Assembly: GCA_037074705.1 (NCBI GenBank)
Contig: CM073595.1
Span: 26,503,501 to 26,567,500, forward strand
Reading direction: 5' to 3'
DNA: 64,000 bases
Origin: Zhengitettix transpicula
Taxonomy: Eukaryota > Arthropoda > Insecta > Orthoptera > Tetrigidae
Below, one piece after another: positions 35,065 to 47,110 of the stretch; the stretch's first letter is position 1, and every line of letters begins with the position of its first letter. The notes below the pieces were generated by a model that was given only the letters and a program-made list of their open reading frames with translations, made no database searches and was not told where the DNA came from. The position numbers and the translations under genes are program-made.

Positions 35065-36330
35065 TATAATTTATAATGATAATATATTACATTACAACAT
35101 TTCCTTGCTGTAAGCTGCGATATATTTAAGTCTATTCCTACATTTTACAATATATCTCTCACAGACTTCTAAACACAACTCACACACACACTCGTCTTTT
35201 GGTTCATGAAATACTTTGTTTAAGCACACTTTATGGTGAAAGCCATGGATCGCCAGTCTCGTCTTCGTGTGTCGTAGTTCATGGTTGGCTTCCATCCATG
35301 TCCTGTCCTGCATAGCAGATGTTGCATAGAAGTCCTCCGGTATGTTCCTTTTCCTCTTATACAGATCCTGTAAAAGCTGTCTGAAGCTGGAAACAGCTGG
35401 TAGTATCAGATCATATCTTAAATCCTCTATTAGGAAGGTCTCCCTGGTAAGCTCGTACACTAGCCTCTGTCTTGAATTCTGCGGAACTCCTTAAATTCTT
35501 TTCAGGTATCTAGCCTTTACTCGCTCCAGTTCTTCCAGTTGTCTGTACGTGAGGTATTCTACTAAGTCTAGGCCATACGTCAGAACAGGTCCATCGCTGT
35601 GCTGATCGATAGTTGTGTAATGTTTCTGATTTCATTCATAGCTCTAGATCTTATATGCAGTCTGAAACTCCTTCCCGTTGTTTGGATTGTGATGCCTAGA
35701 TATTTAAAGTTGTTAGCCCTCTTGAGTAGTTTACCATTGCATTTGACGTTCTTCCTCCTTTCCTGAACACTACCAACTCCGTCTTCTCTTCATTTATCTG
35801 TATGTCATTTCTCTCCGGCCATTCACTTAGTGTGTTTGTCGATATCTGTCGCTGCGATGGCCACGTCATCAGCGTATATGTACGTGCTTGTTCCTGCCAT
35901 TCCTTCGTGAGAACGTTGAACAGGATAGGGCTGAGTGGGTCGCCTTGGAGGACACCGTTCGTCTGTGACAGCCAGTCTCATACGCCTATTCCATCATTTA
36001 TCTGTATATGGTTTTTTGCCAGTATAATTGATATCAGGATCGTTGTGCTCGTTCTTCCAATTAGTTCCTCCAGTTTGTTTATTAATACTTTTCTGTTAAC
36101 CAGATCGAATGCTTTTGAGTAGTCAACAAAAACAGCATATAGTTTTCCTTTTGGTCTTTCTATCGTCCGTTTTATTTGTCCAAGCAGGTTTTCTACTGCC
36201 AGGGTCGTGGTCTTTCCCTTTCTAAAACCAAATTGTTCCTCTGGTAGAAGGGGTTTTAGCTTCTCTGCCAGTCTCTTGGTGAGGATTCCCGTTAGGGCTT
36301 TCAGTGGTGTGGATTCCATGGCTATTTCTC
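35065..36330 (-). pseudogene. 5'-truncated LINE, reverse transcriptase to 3' end
   Basis: Minus-strand order: EEQFGFRKGKTTT, then VFVDYSKAFDLVNRK (RT motif A), NGVLQGDPLSPILFNVL (motif B), YADDVAIA (motif C, core at 35876-35865), INEEKTELVVFRK, a KYLGIT-like box, and finally a cysteine-rich end (CVCELCLEVCERYIVKC) before the stop at 35092. Several frameshifts separate these blocks. The 5' half of the element, including the endonuclease, is absent, as is common after incomplete reverse transcription. Family is a non-LTR retrotransposon. The exact clade is not assigned. Confidence 0.85.
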
Positions 36331-38429
36331 TAATATATAATTTATGGTATTGTCATATTGTTGTAAAATTTGTGAAGATTAAAAAATATCTTGGAACAAA
36401 TTTTAATTTTAATGTCATTTTTATGAAAATTTTAAAATGTATGATTGTAAATTTTAATGTACTGATTTTTTTTAAAGTTAAATGAAATTTCTTGGGTATA
36501 GACTGTAAAATCACAGTTGATGTTCACAAATTTTAATACCAAACATTTTTGTCAAGTAACAACCTGAATAAAGTAAAAATCGGTTGTTGCCATTTCAAAA
36601 CTGAATTATTTAAATAAATGTTTGGGAATAAATTGGAATTTATGTGACATTCTTCAAGTCCAATATCGAAATTCATATCCTGGTCAGAAATTAAAGTTAA
36701 ATGAATAATATGTTTTTCACATAAAATATTGTTATGTCCAGTTAGAAAGTTTGCAGGAAATGGCGATTAAATTTATAGCTGAATTTTGAAACAAATATTT
36801 AACTGTCTTCAGCTTTAATTTATTGGTGTAGAATATCCAGTTATATTTTAAATCACAAAAACGTGTAATGAAATTAAGCTCCATAATTCATAAATATGAT
36901 CGAAAAATAAATTTTAAATTTGATGTTCATATTTTGTACTGAACTACGCAGATATGGTTCGTTATTTGACATAAACATTTTATATAATTCAAAACATTAA
37001 CAAAAAAAAACTATTGTATTTTGTATCGAGATGTTGACGTATAAAAATGACTCAGTCAAAAATTTCTATTCTTTTTAGTACTTTTAACATAAAATAATTG
37101 TTCAAGTAATCACAGATACTAACTGAATGAAAATTCAGTGTCTCGTGAGTCGTGACGTTTGAATGAAAAAATAAAATAAAATCGTCGGAGAAAGTTCAGA
37201 AAAAAGCGCAAGAAAATTGGAATAATTCCAATGATATTATCGTAAACAGGGAGAAAGCTACGTTATTCAAAGCTTGTGCGGGGGGGGGGGGTCATGGGGT
37301 TGAATCGGCTCCAAATTCCAATTATATTGGATGGGATCATCAATTCAAACAGAATTTATGCAACCTGTGTTCGTGGATCGTCCTCTTCGACAAGGTGTAT
37401 TACAAAACGAAGAAGTGGTACCGGACAAAAAATGAAATAAATATTAAAACCGTACGCTCCAGTTGAAATGATCAATCCAAAGATCACTGCTCATCTTTTA
37501 ATGATGAAATTAAAGATAACGGATTTCAATTGGTTTTTTTGGTGCGCAATACCTCCACTAGAGTGATCGTTATCTTATGCGTTGTACCGTTGTGACATCC
37601 TCATTGTTGGCAGCAATCAGGATACACTTCCCGATAATCTTGTTTACTTTCCAGCAAAAGCAATGAGATGCAGATTTGCGCTAAAGCTGACATCATAATT
37701 TTGGCTGAGTGCCAGTATTTAATTATATGCTTTGGTGAACTTTATCTCTGGATCATCTGTGATAAATATCTTTGTGAGAACAAGATTATCGTGTAACTGG
37801 TTGATATTGTCTTTATTGTGTAAATATTTCTTACTTCTCCTGTTTTCATGTAAAATTTGAGCTATTTTGGTTTTTATTTCGTATTAATCTGAAGTTAGTA
37901 TAAATAATTTTAATTAATTAAAATTATATTTAATTAAATGTTATTATATAATCAATTATTAAAAATAAATCATGTTGGGTTCAAAGTTTAAAATATTGAT
38001 AATTATATTTATATTGGAAGTTTGAGTAGGTCAACCAAATTTATTCTTAAAATTACAATATTTATAATGTCTTTAGGAATATGATTCTTGCTTACATTTT
38101 TGAACCAGTTATTCTCAATAAAATCGTTATTCGAATGAAAATGTAGAATAATTTTGTTGACAAGGAAATCGAAGTAATTGTTCATTTTACAGTGAAATAT
38201 TCTTAATGTAATATATAAAAAATTGTTAGTCTTTGACCCGGAGCTAATGATGATAGACAAGAGAAATATTTGCATCTAACATTTTTCAAATATTTATAAT
38301 TATTAAGACTTTTGATGCAGCTGTGTTTCTTTTGTGCTATTCTGGTGCAAGAATTGTCATTAATAATTTTTTCGTTAAACATATACATATATATATATAC
38401 ATAATTATATATATTATTATGTAATTATA

Positions 38430-38493
<64 letters not shown>

Positions 38494-41200
38494 AATCAAG
38501 TAATTAAAACTTCTCTTATACATTAGTTAAATCATGTTCACAAGTTGAATTTATTATGAACTGCAGAAAATGGACGTACTAATAAGTTTCAATAGATTAA
38601 TTGTATACAAAACTTACTTGAGACGAAATAGAATAATCCGCAATTTTAATAATTACAGTTCTTTCTCAAACAAATATACCTACGAACTTTTTGATGAAAT
38701 AATAACGGTGAATAAGAACCAAGAAATGACTAAATTTAAAGTCGCTGAACCGAGAATAGTAGAAATAACATTTCCTATAATGAATAATTGAGATAGGATG
38801 CAAATTTCGACTGTTAAAACTTTGTTGACTGTCAAAATTAACAACGATATGATTTGTAGGGAATTTTACAATAAATTCAAAAAAAACATTGTTTCTTTGT
38901 TAAAACAAAATATGACTCCTAAATTTAAAAAAAAAGCCATTTACATTTAAGGATAGAAAATAATTCTTTTCTAATATACTTCAATTTTGTAGGAAAATAT
39001 ACAAATTTGAATTTTTTTTAATAAATATATCTTTTAAATGTTTATTTAATTGCCATTAGGGAAGAGGGTGGGGGGGGGGGGGATGTTACTTCATATGACT
39101 TTAACAAAAGGTGCTTGTCGAATTTTTACATTCACTATTTAACGTAAAATATATTCTTCAAATGGCATATAATGGGATTTTAAAATTAAAAGAGGCTGCC
39201 CGATTAAAACTTCAATAATTCAGGAATCTTCACCCTCCGTCGGAGCGGAGAGTTCTGCAGTGACGTGGTTCCAAAATCAAGCAATAAATCTAGATTCTTC
39301 ACCACCCGAAGGGTGATTAATCCATTTTCTCCAGCAATGTGTTCATAATCTAGATCGAGGTACTTTGCTGTAGGTCAACTAGCGCAGATATTTTCTATTA
39401 ACGGGTGGAAGATTTTTTATTTATTTACATATAAATATGCTTAATTTTGCGTTTGGCGATTCCGCTTAGTGGAAACTAAAATTTACATTTTAAACGTTAA
39501 TTTGTCACATGCTGTATGGGCACTCCAACGTCAAATTAAAAGTTGTATCAATAGTTCAGCATGTCATTTTATTGTTTTTTCTGCTGTTGTACAACAAATA
39601 TTTCCTCAAATGTAAATTGATACTCTTGCCTTTATAACTTCACCATGCATATTTCTAAATGTTTTCGAATTTTAGAGGCTCTCGTTCTATTTAATGATTG
39701 ACTCACTTGTCGTTACAAATGAACAGTTTTCAATCTAATGACGCATAGGTTTATATACTTGGGTTTTGTTAGCAAATTGCGCTATAGGAACTTAAGCAAG
39801 GTCGAGAAGCAATAACAGCGACTTCCGCATCCACAAAGAATATATAACCCTCTTGGAAGTGCGGGGAAGGAGAGAATTGTTGGGATCTGCGACGCGAAGT
39901 TTTGTCTGTCAGTTGCGTGCTGGATAGGGTCAGATGGAGTGAGAGGCTTTTAAGAAGGGATACATACTGAATTCTGGCATTATTTTATCAAATTAAGGTC
40001 AGGTAGTTTGTCCTATTTATTTCTTTAAAGCGGCGGTAAGATGTTGATAATTCGCAGGGGCAATGCGAGACATTCAGTTGTTTAGTTACGGCAGATAGGA
40101 GGAACAAGAGATGTTAGATGTGTAGGCGAGGATAAAATGCGAAAGTTTATTTTGAGAATAGAGTTACTTGTTGCGAGGAAGATTGAAACTGTCCAGACTT
40201 CAAGGCACTCAATACAAGCAAGCCGAAAGTAGAAAACGACAGCGATTACAAACATCTCTCCACAAAATCACCCCGAGAGAATCAGATCCTGTTAAAAAGG
40301 ACAAATTCGAATTTTAATAATTTTTCAATAAAATTTGAAACATTAAATTGAAAATAAAAATCGTAAAAACCAATTTACATCTTACATGACATATGTTTGA
40401 CTTCATGACTGCGGTAAGATTTTGAGAACTGTATGACGGATTACGTGTATGTTTTGTAATTTCCTTCATAGTGCTAGAAATTACATACTTAAGCTTTGTG
40501 TAACGCGTAAAAGCCAAGCCATCTGTCTCCTTCCCGAGAGTGTCTCGCAATAAAGTTCTGCTTCACACGAGGGTTTCAGCGTGGTAACACAGCCTTTACG
40601 TCCCATTTTATATCCGATCCAAGATCTCAACTCGTTCCATTCTGTAAGGATCTGGACACAACTTCCCGTGGTCGAGAACGTGGTCGGACGATCCGTAATG
40701 GATCAGTTTTAATTTACAAAATACAGTGGTATTTTTCTTTTTCTCGGCCCCTATATTAAGATGTTATCAGTAAAGAGTATTTTCGATCCCGCATCCAAGT
40801 ACTTGACATTTAGTGTATTAACTTTGCTATTTCATGTTCTGCACTGGCCCAACGATATGGCACCACAGTATTCCGTGAGATGATCTGGCTACAAGATCAA
40901 TTCCGGTAATCCTCAAAAGGGTTTCTCTTAGTTTCTCTCAATCATTCAGGTCAACAATAAGAGAAGAGACCCGCTTACTATTCCTTTTTTTTATTATTTG
41001 CAAAAGGTGACCAGTAAATCCGAGGTTAAGACAGAAGGGAATCTGTTCACTGGCCAATCACGAATGTGTCAAGTACGTTTAAGTATGCTTAGTTGTTAAC
41101 AGTTTTCCATTCATTGTGTATGTTACCGACAAAGTTTAAATTTGTATAAAGATTAACGTAAATACATACAGACATACATCCTTTTTTATTATATAGATAG
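36331..41200. other. Anonymous AT-rich region
   Basis: No gene was recognised. It holds G12 at 37280-37291, G13 at 39070-39082 and a TA-rich microsatellite at 38380-38489. A 73-codon frame at 38570-38791 has no recognisable family. Confidence 0.5.
38380..38489. repeat. TA-rich microsatellite
   Basis: Long TA run with interruptions (ATAC, TTAT) at its start. Confidence 0.95.
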
Positions 41201-41204
41201 ATAT

Positions 41205-41914
41205 TGTAATGGTTAAAAAAACGGGGATGAATTAAATTAGCCCCACGTTTATGAAGCAATTTATGTAATGATTAAAAAGGTGATTAATGATTAAAAACGC
41301 GAACGAAATCTGACTATACCCTTTAATTATCGTTTACAGCCATTAATAATTGTTTTGTACTCACGACAGTGCTTCTGGTATCGTTTCGGACTCTTGTAGC
41401 TAGAAGTCAACACACACTAAACAGGCCATTGTACACTTATTATACTAATTAGATTTTGAACACACGGTAGTTGTTCTGGATCTCTGCTTTCCTGGAACCT
41501 GGATTAGCTCACCCTCAACCAGTTGCCGGACGTAGATCTCCTCAAAGTCTCTCTATGCGAAAATCAGTTCAGTTTGTGAAGCAAAACTTCTGTTTCTAAA
41601 TTGCGATTTTATAAGTCTCTCCGTCAAAGCTGTTTACTTGCGTTTTATGTAAACTATTATATCTCGCCGTTGGACTTCCTGGATACCCCTATTCATAATT
41701 CTAGATCCGCAGACTTTTACTGTTGTTATTTCTCTACGTGGACCGAACTCCCATGTCCCAGTTCTCGACGCAGACTGAGTTCTCTAAGCGCGCGGTCTCC
41801 AGTCTCCATTGTTAACAAAGAAAGACCCGCTGCGATTGTCGTCTTTAAGCACCCGTACCGCCAAAAATGAAATTATATTAAAAACAATTAATAGCCTGTT
41901 TAATTGGTATTACA
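41205..41914. mobile_element. Solo LTR with 4-bp target duplication, copy D
   Basis: It begins TGTAATGGTTAAAAAAACGG and ends TTGGTATTACA, perfect 5'-TGTAAT...ATTACA-3' termini. It is flanked by ATAT at 41201-41204 and 41915-41918. Interior matches (GCCCCACG, CTGACTATACCCTTTAATTA, TTATAAGTCTCTCCGTC) tie it to copies A-C, more diverged. 710 bp, no coding. A 4-bp duplication suits Ty3/gypsy-type integration. Confidence 0.7.
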
Positions 41915-41934
41915 ATATATAAATATGTTTGTCA

Positions 41935-42790
41935 CATTCAATAGAATGCCTAGGCATTGTATATGAAGCCGAATACTCGCCGGCAATGTACTAAACGATT
42001 CATATTTCACACATTTCCTAGGCATTCTACAGAATGCCATATGAGCAACAGGCGAAGTATGAAATACATCTCCGATTCGTTTCGAATATCACGTGGCAAT
42101 GCACGTGACTTTTAACGCGCGCTTCAGGCTTAGAATTTGTCAGTTTCACTTTGCGGTTTGTCCGAGACTGTCAAAATACGCAATTTTACTTAAATTAGTT
42201 CAACAAATAATTAGTTTTTGACTGTGTTCTATGAAACTGCAGCGTTTGAGAAAGTATATATAGACATGAAATAACGATTCGACGATGAACTGTCCAAAAT
42301 TCGAGTTAATGGTCCAAAAAACAGTATTTTCTTAACCGACTTACCAGAAGTTAATAAACCAAAATGACCACTCAGAAGGAACCCAGGGACTATTGGTTGT
42401 TGAATCGCTATGATGTGATGATTGTAGAAAACAAAAATAAACTCATTTATTTGTTAAAGAACGCGTCAGTACTATACAATTTTACGTCACGGAATCAAAG
42501 AGTTATTTCACGCACTTCATGAAGCTTATTTGGCTATTGGACACGAAGCACATGATCGAATAAATTTTGTTTTGTACAAATTTTTTTTTTTCAAGTATTT
42601 TGAATAAATTTTTTATGGCACTCTCATAATTTTTTCAAAATATAATTTGTATTTTTGAGGAATTGCACGTCATTTATATAATAGCCTTATCAGGAACTTT
42701 TTTTCATACTTTGCCTAAGTAGAATTTGTCATTCTATAGCATTCCTAGGTATTATATACAATGCCTAGGGAAAGTATGTAATAATTCTCA
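41935..42790 (+). mobile_element. Terminal-inverted-repeat element with integrase fragment
   Basis: The right end, read in reverse (ATACTTTCCCTAGGCATT ... AGAATG ... TTAGGCAAAGTATGAAA), matches the left inner end (CATTTCCTAGGCATTC ... AGAATG ... AGGCGAAGTATGAAA), giving inverted repeats of about 75 bp. An extra outer CCTAGGCATTGTATA copy lies at about 41947. The interior holds an integrase-like pseudogene. Compatible with a decayed cut-and-paste element carrying a retroviral-type integrase (Ginger-like), but this class is inferred. Confidence 0.5.
42268..42590 (+). pseudogene. Integrase N-terminal (H2C2/KRBA2-like) fragment
   Basis: Frames read FDDELSKIRVNGPKNSIFLT, then KEPRDYWLLNRYDVMIVENK and NKLIYL, then after a frameshift KELFHALHEAYLAIGHEAHD. 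The last block resembles the histidine end of the H2C2 zinc domain (LH.AH...GHGGRDR), and the order matches insect KRAB-A domain protein 2-like integrase copies. The zinc cysteines and DDE core are missing, so it is inactive. Confidence 0.55.
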
Positions 42791-42947
42791 TAATTCGTAC
42801 ATTTTTTTTTAAAATGTTATTAACAACCCAATTCTGAATTTCGAGTCGTCATACGTATAACGTAAATTTTGACACCAATGCACCAGAGTATTTTGGCAGC
42901 ACATAAATTTAAACGTTCCGCAAATGTAAAACGTAACAGATGTAAGT

Positions 42948-42990
42948 CGCTAATGACCAACAGGTTAATGCGACTATAAACAAAATTAAA
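42948..42990 (+). repeat. SINE/LINE 3' tail, second copy
   Basis: GTCGCTAATGACCAACAGG and GCGACTATAAACAAAATT followed by A-rich sequence repeats the tail at 1248-1293. Confidence 0.45.
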
Positions 42991-43229
42991 AAAAAAAAAA
43001 TTCCACCTTCGACTGAACTAAAGATTAGGCAAAGGAACCTGTATTAAATCCCTATGAATGATAGTTGAGCCAGAAAACCACCCTTTGAAACACTGTTTCG
43101 TAATTAACAACACTGAGCATTCAAACTATAAAATTAAATTGTCCAAGTTATTTTTAGTCTATATTCTGTTATTAGTGTGAATAATTAGATATTTTTTTTT
43201 GATTTAGAGAATCAGACATCGGAATACAA

Positions 43230-43910
43230 ATATTTCTTCTATAACACATCATTAAATCCACAAATTAAAATTTTTCATTAAAATGTCTAAGCTAAACATA
43301 ATAATCACAACAACAAAAATTCAAAGGAAACCAGTGAAGAAAAACTAAATGAAACTCGACTATATAACAAGAAGATACCCGGAGTAAAGAGAATCATGCT
43401 TACTAACTCTATACGTATATAGACTATAGACACACCTAAAAAGGAATGAAAAAACAAAAATCTTATCAGATAAACTGAATAACCAACTAACCCAGTCAAA
43501 AGACTAAATTCACCATTTAAATTTAATCTAACCGGAGCAGACATATTACCAACTACTAACAAACATCACCACAAACACATTATATGTATATAAGACATAA
43601 GACCCCTATTCAACATAAATAAACGTCTACCCGTACGCTCATAAAGAAGAAAAAAGTCCATGACCGCCCCATAAACCCTCAACTATTTGAAATTAGAAGA
43701 CCAGAACTCATAATAAGAATGATCAATGAATATTTTCAAATCAACTTGACGTAAACAAATTAATCTGACTAAAATACCCCCCCCCCCATACAAAGAAAAA
43801 AAACTCACACACCTCAATACACGAATAATACCATAACCCCCCCAATTTAAGTAAAACTGCAGCTAAAATTATCGAACCAGAAATAGGAGCTTCCACATGA
43901 CCCAATCTTG
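43230..43910 (-). pseudogene. NUMT: mitochondrial ND4 and adjoining tRNA-His
   Basis: The minus strand reads GHVEAPISGSIILAAVLLKL GG, then LVSLICLRQVDLK, YERTGSR, NRGLMSYM and VGNMSAP, then (AGA read as Ser, ATA as Met, TGA as Trp) PVSLNLNGEFSLLTGLVGYS. These blocks follow insect ND4 order. About 50 codons of the middle are lost. Past the ND4 end (about 43305-43242), AATTTTAATTTGTGGATT looks like the anticodon arm of mitochondrial tRNA-His, which follows ND4 in insect mtDNA. Needing the invertebrate mitochondrial code plus frameshifts shows a non-functional nuclear insertion. Confidence 0.85.
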
Positions 43911-44384
43911 AAATTGGTGTGATGAGGTCTTCCTCTTTGTTTTCGAGTGACAGGTTACATGAAGGTGGCTAGATCAGGGTTGGTTGTTTTTTTGTGTGTA
44001 GAGACTCCACGCGTCGACCCGATTAGGGGAGTAGATTGTGGACTGTTCCAATGAGAACAGAGAACAAGTATGCCCAACGTCTGCAACCCCAGAACAAAGC
44101 TAATCTAGGCTTATGGAAATCTTCAATTAAGTTCCTTGGTTTAGAACCAAGTACAGGAAAATCCAGCGGGAAGAAAATAGCCCTTTCAAGTTATGCCTTT
44201 TCATCGACGAGGTCCCGTCCATTGATGAGCCTCTTCAATTTCGGCCAGTGGGTCAGCGTCGCTTGAGTCTTCTTATGACCTGATGATGCAGGAGCTCGTT
44301 TACCAAGGATTTTCAGTGCGTTAAAAATATATGTTAATACGAATAGTAAATCCTATTACTTATTCAAATACACTCGCAATTCTA
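43911..44384. other. Anonymous moderately GC-rich stretch
   Basis: A 76-codon frame at 44036-44266 has no recognisable family. Nothing else was supported. Confidence 0.4.
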
Positions 44385-44600
44385 TATACTTTAATTAAAT
44401 ATTGAAACCAAATTAATGTCAATATTTAAAATAAAATTAAAACACCTTCGTCACTTCTATTACCATATGTACGCAGGTGGACGGAAAAACAGATTTGTTT
44501 ATTCTACGTTAATAACTCCATCCCGTTTAATTAAATATTGAAACAAAATAAAATTAAAACTCCTTTGTCACCGCCATATGTACGCAGGTGGACGAATTAA
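44385..44600 (+). repeat. Direct repeat, two units about 125-130 bp apart
   Basis: TTAATTAAATATTGAAAC ... AAATAAAATTAAAAC ... CATATGTACGCAGGTGGACG occurs at about 44391-44480 and again at about 44527-44596 with small deletions. Confidence 0.6.
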
Positions 44601-45696
44601 CATCTGTGTTTGTTAACAATTATTATAACCTGACTTCTTTTTTAAATAAAGCTGTGTTTATTCTCCTGATATGTACAGTTGCTGGTGGTTGCAATCAAAT
44701 TAGAAGTGCATGCGCTCCTTCCAAGGCCATTTCAATATATCACTTTCATTTCCATGAAGCCGCAGTTATTTCTTGATGAAGAATGAATCCATTTTAGCGC
44801 CGTCTTGACTATGGGGAATAAAGCATACATTTATCGCGCATAATCTCCCAAAGACATTTGGCAAGTCTCTGTTGCCGACTTCTTTAATTTCTCCAGAATC
44901 CGAGAAAGACGGAGTATAACAGAAAATTCGAGGAAAACACTAATATTTCTACACTAAAATGGTTTGTGAATTCGGGCACATTTATTTATTGCAATTTCAA
45001 ATATTTGGGGTATCGTGAGTTATGTTCCAGAAACACACTATGCGAAACGTACTCTTTTATGCAAATGCAGGAAACAGTGTTTCCTGTAACACGTCTCTCG
45101 AGCGTAAAGAGCTAACTGCGAAACAAAGACCGCAATAAACAGTAGGCGTGCTTCTTTTTCTTTGAAGATCCTAAATTAGTGTCTTCATTACGGCGGCTTT
45201 TGTAAATCCCTAGTTATCCTGTCGTGTCACCGCCGTTGAAGCAATATCATGCAACTTGAACGGCGTATTAATCATCACTTTATTACTTCAGATACACATA
45301 TGTCCGTTTTTTTTATTAAAAAAATGGGAGGAAACTGTTTCCTGCTTAACTCCCAGTAACCTTGATGCCAGGTTGGTAACTTCATCTCATTTACGAGGTT
45401 TATATTGCTTTCAATACTCTCCTCAGCTGTTGGCTGTTTTGTGTTTAAAATGACGGTATACCTGATTGATTTATGAACATCATCAAATTTGCTGTTAATC
45501 ACACTCTGCAATCAAGAAGTAATCTATATCGTGATTTATATTTGGCAGGTGATATCGGAAAATTAATTGCACATTTATGACAGTTCATGAAGATTTTGTC
45601 ACTTCATTTGGACTGGGATGTGCTCCTTCAAGCCGTTGCATATTTCCCCCCCCCCTCCCCCATAACTATCCTTCTCCACATTGCACTGCGTACATT

Positions 45697-45734
<38 letters not shown>

Positions 45735-46530
45735 TAAACGTATCTCTTAAAAGCTTTAAGTGTTTCTTAAATAATGCTGCAATATGTGATATATGCTCTC
45801 GACATTTGTTCTTCAGATGTATATAATTACTTCCTCGAAAGTACGATAATGTAACCATTTTCTGTTGAACTAGCAGCGAATAAACATAAAGAACAAAATA
45901 AGAGCTGATTTGACCTTGAAGCTCTTCCTTGTGCCGTCAAATCATATTCGTGCGACGTTGTCACATATTATTGTCCACCCAACTGCAGTAAGGGTTTGCT
46001 GTCATTCGTTATTGACGATGTGGCAACGTTTGTCTGATTTGCTGCTCTCATTTCGCTGACGGCCAGAACGGATCCAGTTTGAAGATAAGTAATACACGTG
46101 GCCTAAGATGGAAACAAACCTTTCGTTTGGAATTTCAGGAGATCCGGCCTTCTAAAGCAAGTCGGAAACCATTGATAAAATGTTCCGTGGCATTACTGGA
46201 CGCAAAAATGTCTCAGAGTAATGGAGAACCAGTAATAAATGACAATCATAAAGGCACAGAAATGAATGCTTATTACTTAGACTAAGACTTGCTGGAAACT
46301 AGCAGTGTGGGGATTTTAGAAGCACGTGGTTTTTGACCTAAGCATCTCGGAAGGAAATTAATTATAGTCTGGAGAACAAGTAGTCCCGTTCAATGTAGAT
46401 AAGAAAGTGTTCAGTTCAGTGATTAAAAGCGGGAATCTGTGAACTTCACTGCATCCATGATGTCGCAGGAATCAACTCGTCAGGAGTACAAATCGGTTTA
46501 AAGTGAGGTCTGAGAGTTTTTAGCCTTTTC
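44601..46530. other. Anonymous region
   Basis: No gene was recognised. Contains C10 at 45646-45655 and a TA microsatellite at 45700-45732. Confidence 0.5.
45700..45732. repeat. (TA)n microsatellite
   Basis: Uninterrupted AT dinucleotides. Confidence 0.95.

Positions 46531-46561
<31 letters not shown>
46531..46561. repeat. (TA)n microsatellite
   Basis: TA dinucleotides directly abutting a MITE fragment. Confidence 0.95.
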
Positions 46562-46562
<1 letters not shown>

Positions 46563-46715
46563 GGAAAAATTTCATGAATGGATTCCTCATACTGACAGCA
46601 AAAAAGTGTATAAGAATATTAATTGCATAATTAAATAGGTATCCGAACGTCCGTATCTGATCGGTTTGTATGAAGTTCAACGGATTAGTTGGAGCGCTCT
46701 GTTCACTTATCAGAT
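46552..46715 (+). mobile_element. Fragment of the 31.7-kb MITE family
   Basis: TTTCATGAATGGATTCCTCA, then GTATCCGAACGTCCGTATCT, GATCGGTTTG and AGTTGGAGCGCTCTGTTCA match one arm and flank of the element at 31712-32061. Confidence 0.6.
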
Positions 46716-46739
46716 GAAATGTTCATTGACAAGTACAAC

Positions 46740-46778
46740 GTTCCGTCGGTACAATAGGAACTCTTCAGGAGTAATTAA
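46740..46778 (-). repeat. Diverged ACGTT/CTGAAGA motif
   Basis: The plus strand has TACAACGTTCCGTCGGTACA then AACTCTTCAGGAG, a weak copy of the hammerhead-like foldback motif. Confidence 0.3.
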
Positions 46779-46787
46779 GATTCATGG

Positions 46788-47110
46788 GATTCATGCCAAC
46801 GAATAGTTTTTAAAACATTATTTATAATATACATAAATATGAGTATTCGTTGGCATACAGCCCACAGATATATCGTAAGAAGATATCTTAATGTAAGAAT
46901 GAAATGTTGTTTTCACTTATGAAGATTTTGTTAATATGTTTTATTCTGACTTATTTACCCATTAATAAATTATTAATAGTATATATAATATATGATAATT
47001 CATTGGAATTTATACCACTGAAACACCTAAATTAATACCTGAATTTTGTTGTGTCTATGAAGACTTTGTTATATCATTATTAAATATTTTATTGTCTTAT
47101 TTTGTCAATC
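46788..47110 (+). repeat. Dispersed repeat with TGCCAACGAATA inverted pair
   Basis: ATGCCAACGAATA (about 46795) is inverted as TATTCGTTGGCAT (about 46851) around an AT-rich spacer. TTAATGTAAGAATGAAATGT and TTTATTCTGACTTATTTACC follow, as at 23090-23370. Confidence 0.5.

Noticed and set aside
35802..36122. 106-codon plus-strand frame
   Set aside because: Antisense shadow of the LINE reverse transcriptase.
45073..45087. Short palindrome GGAAACAGTGTTTCC
   Set aside because: An isolated 15-bp palindrome with no repeat partner. Expected by chance in 64 kb.
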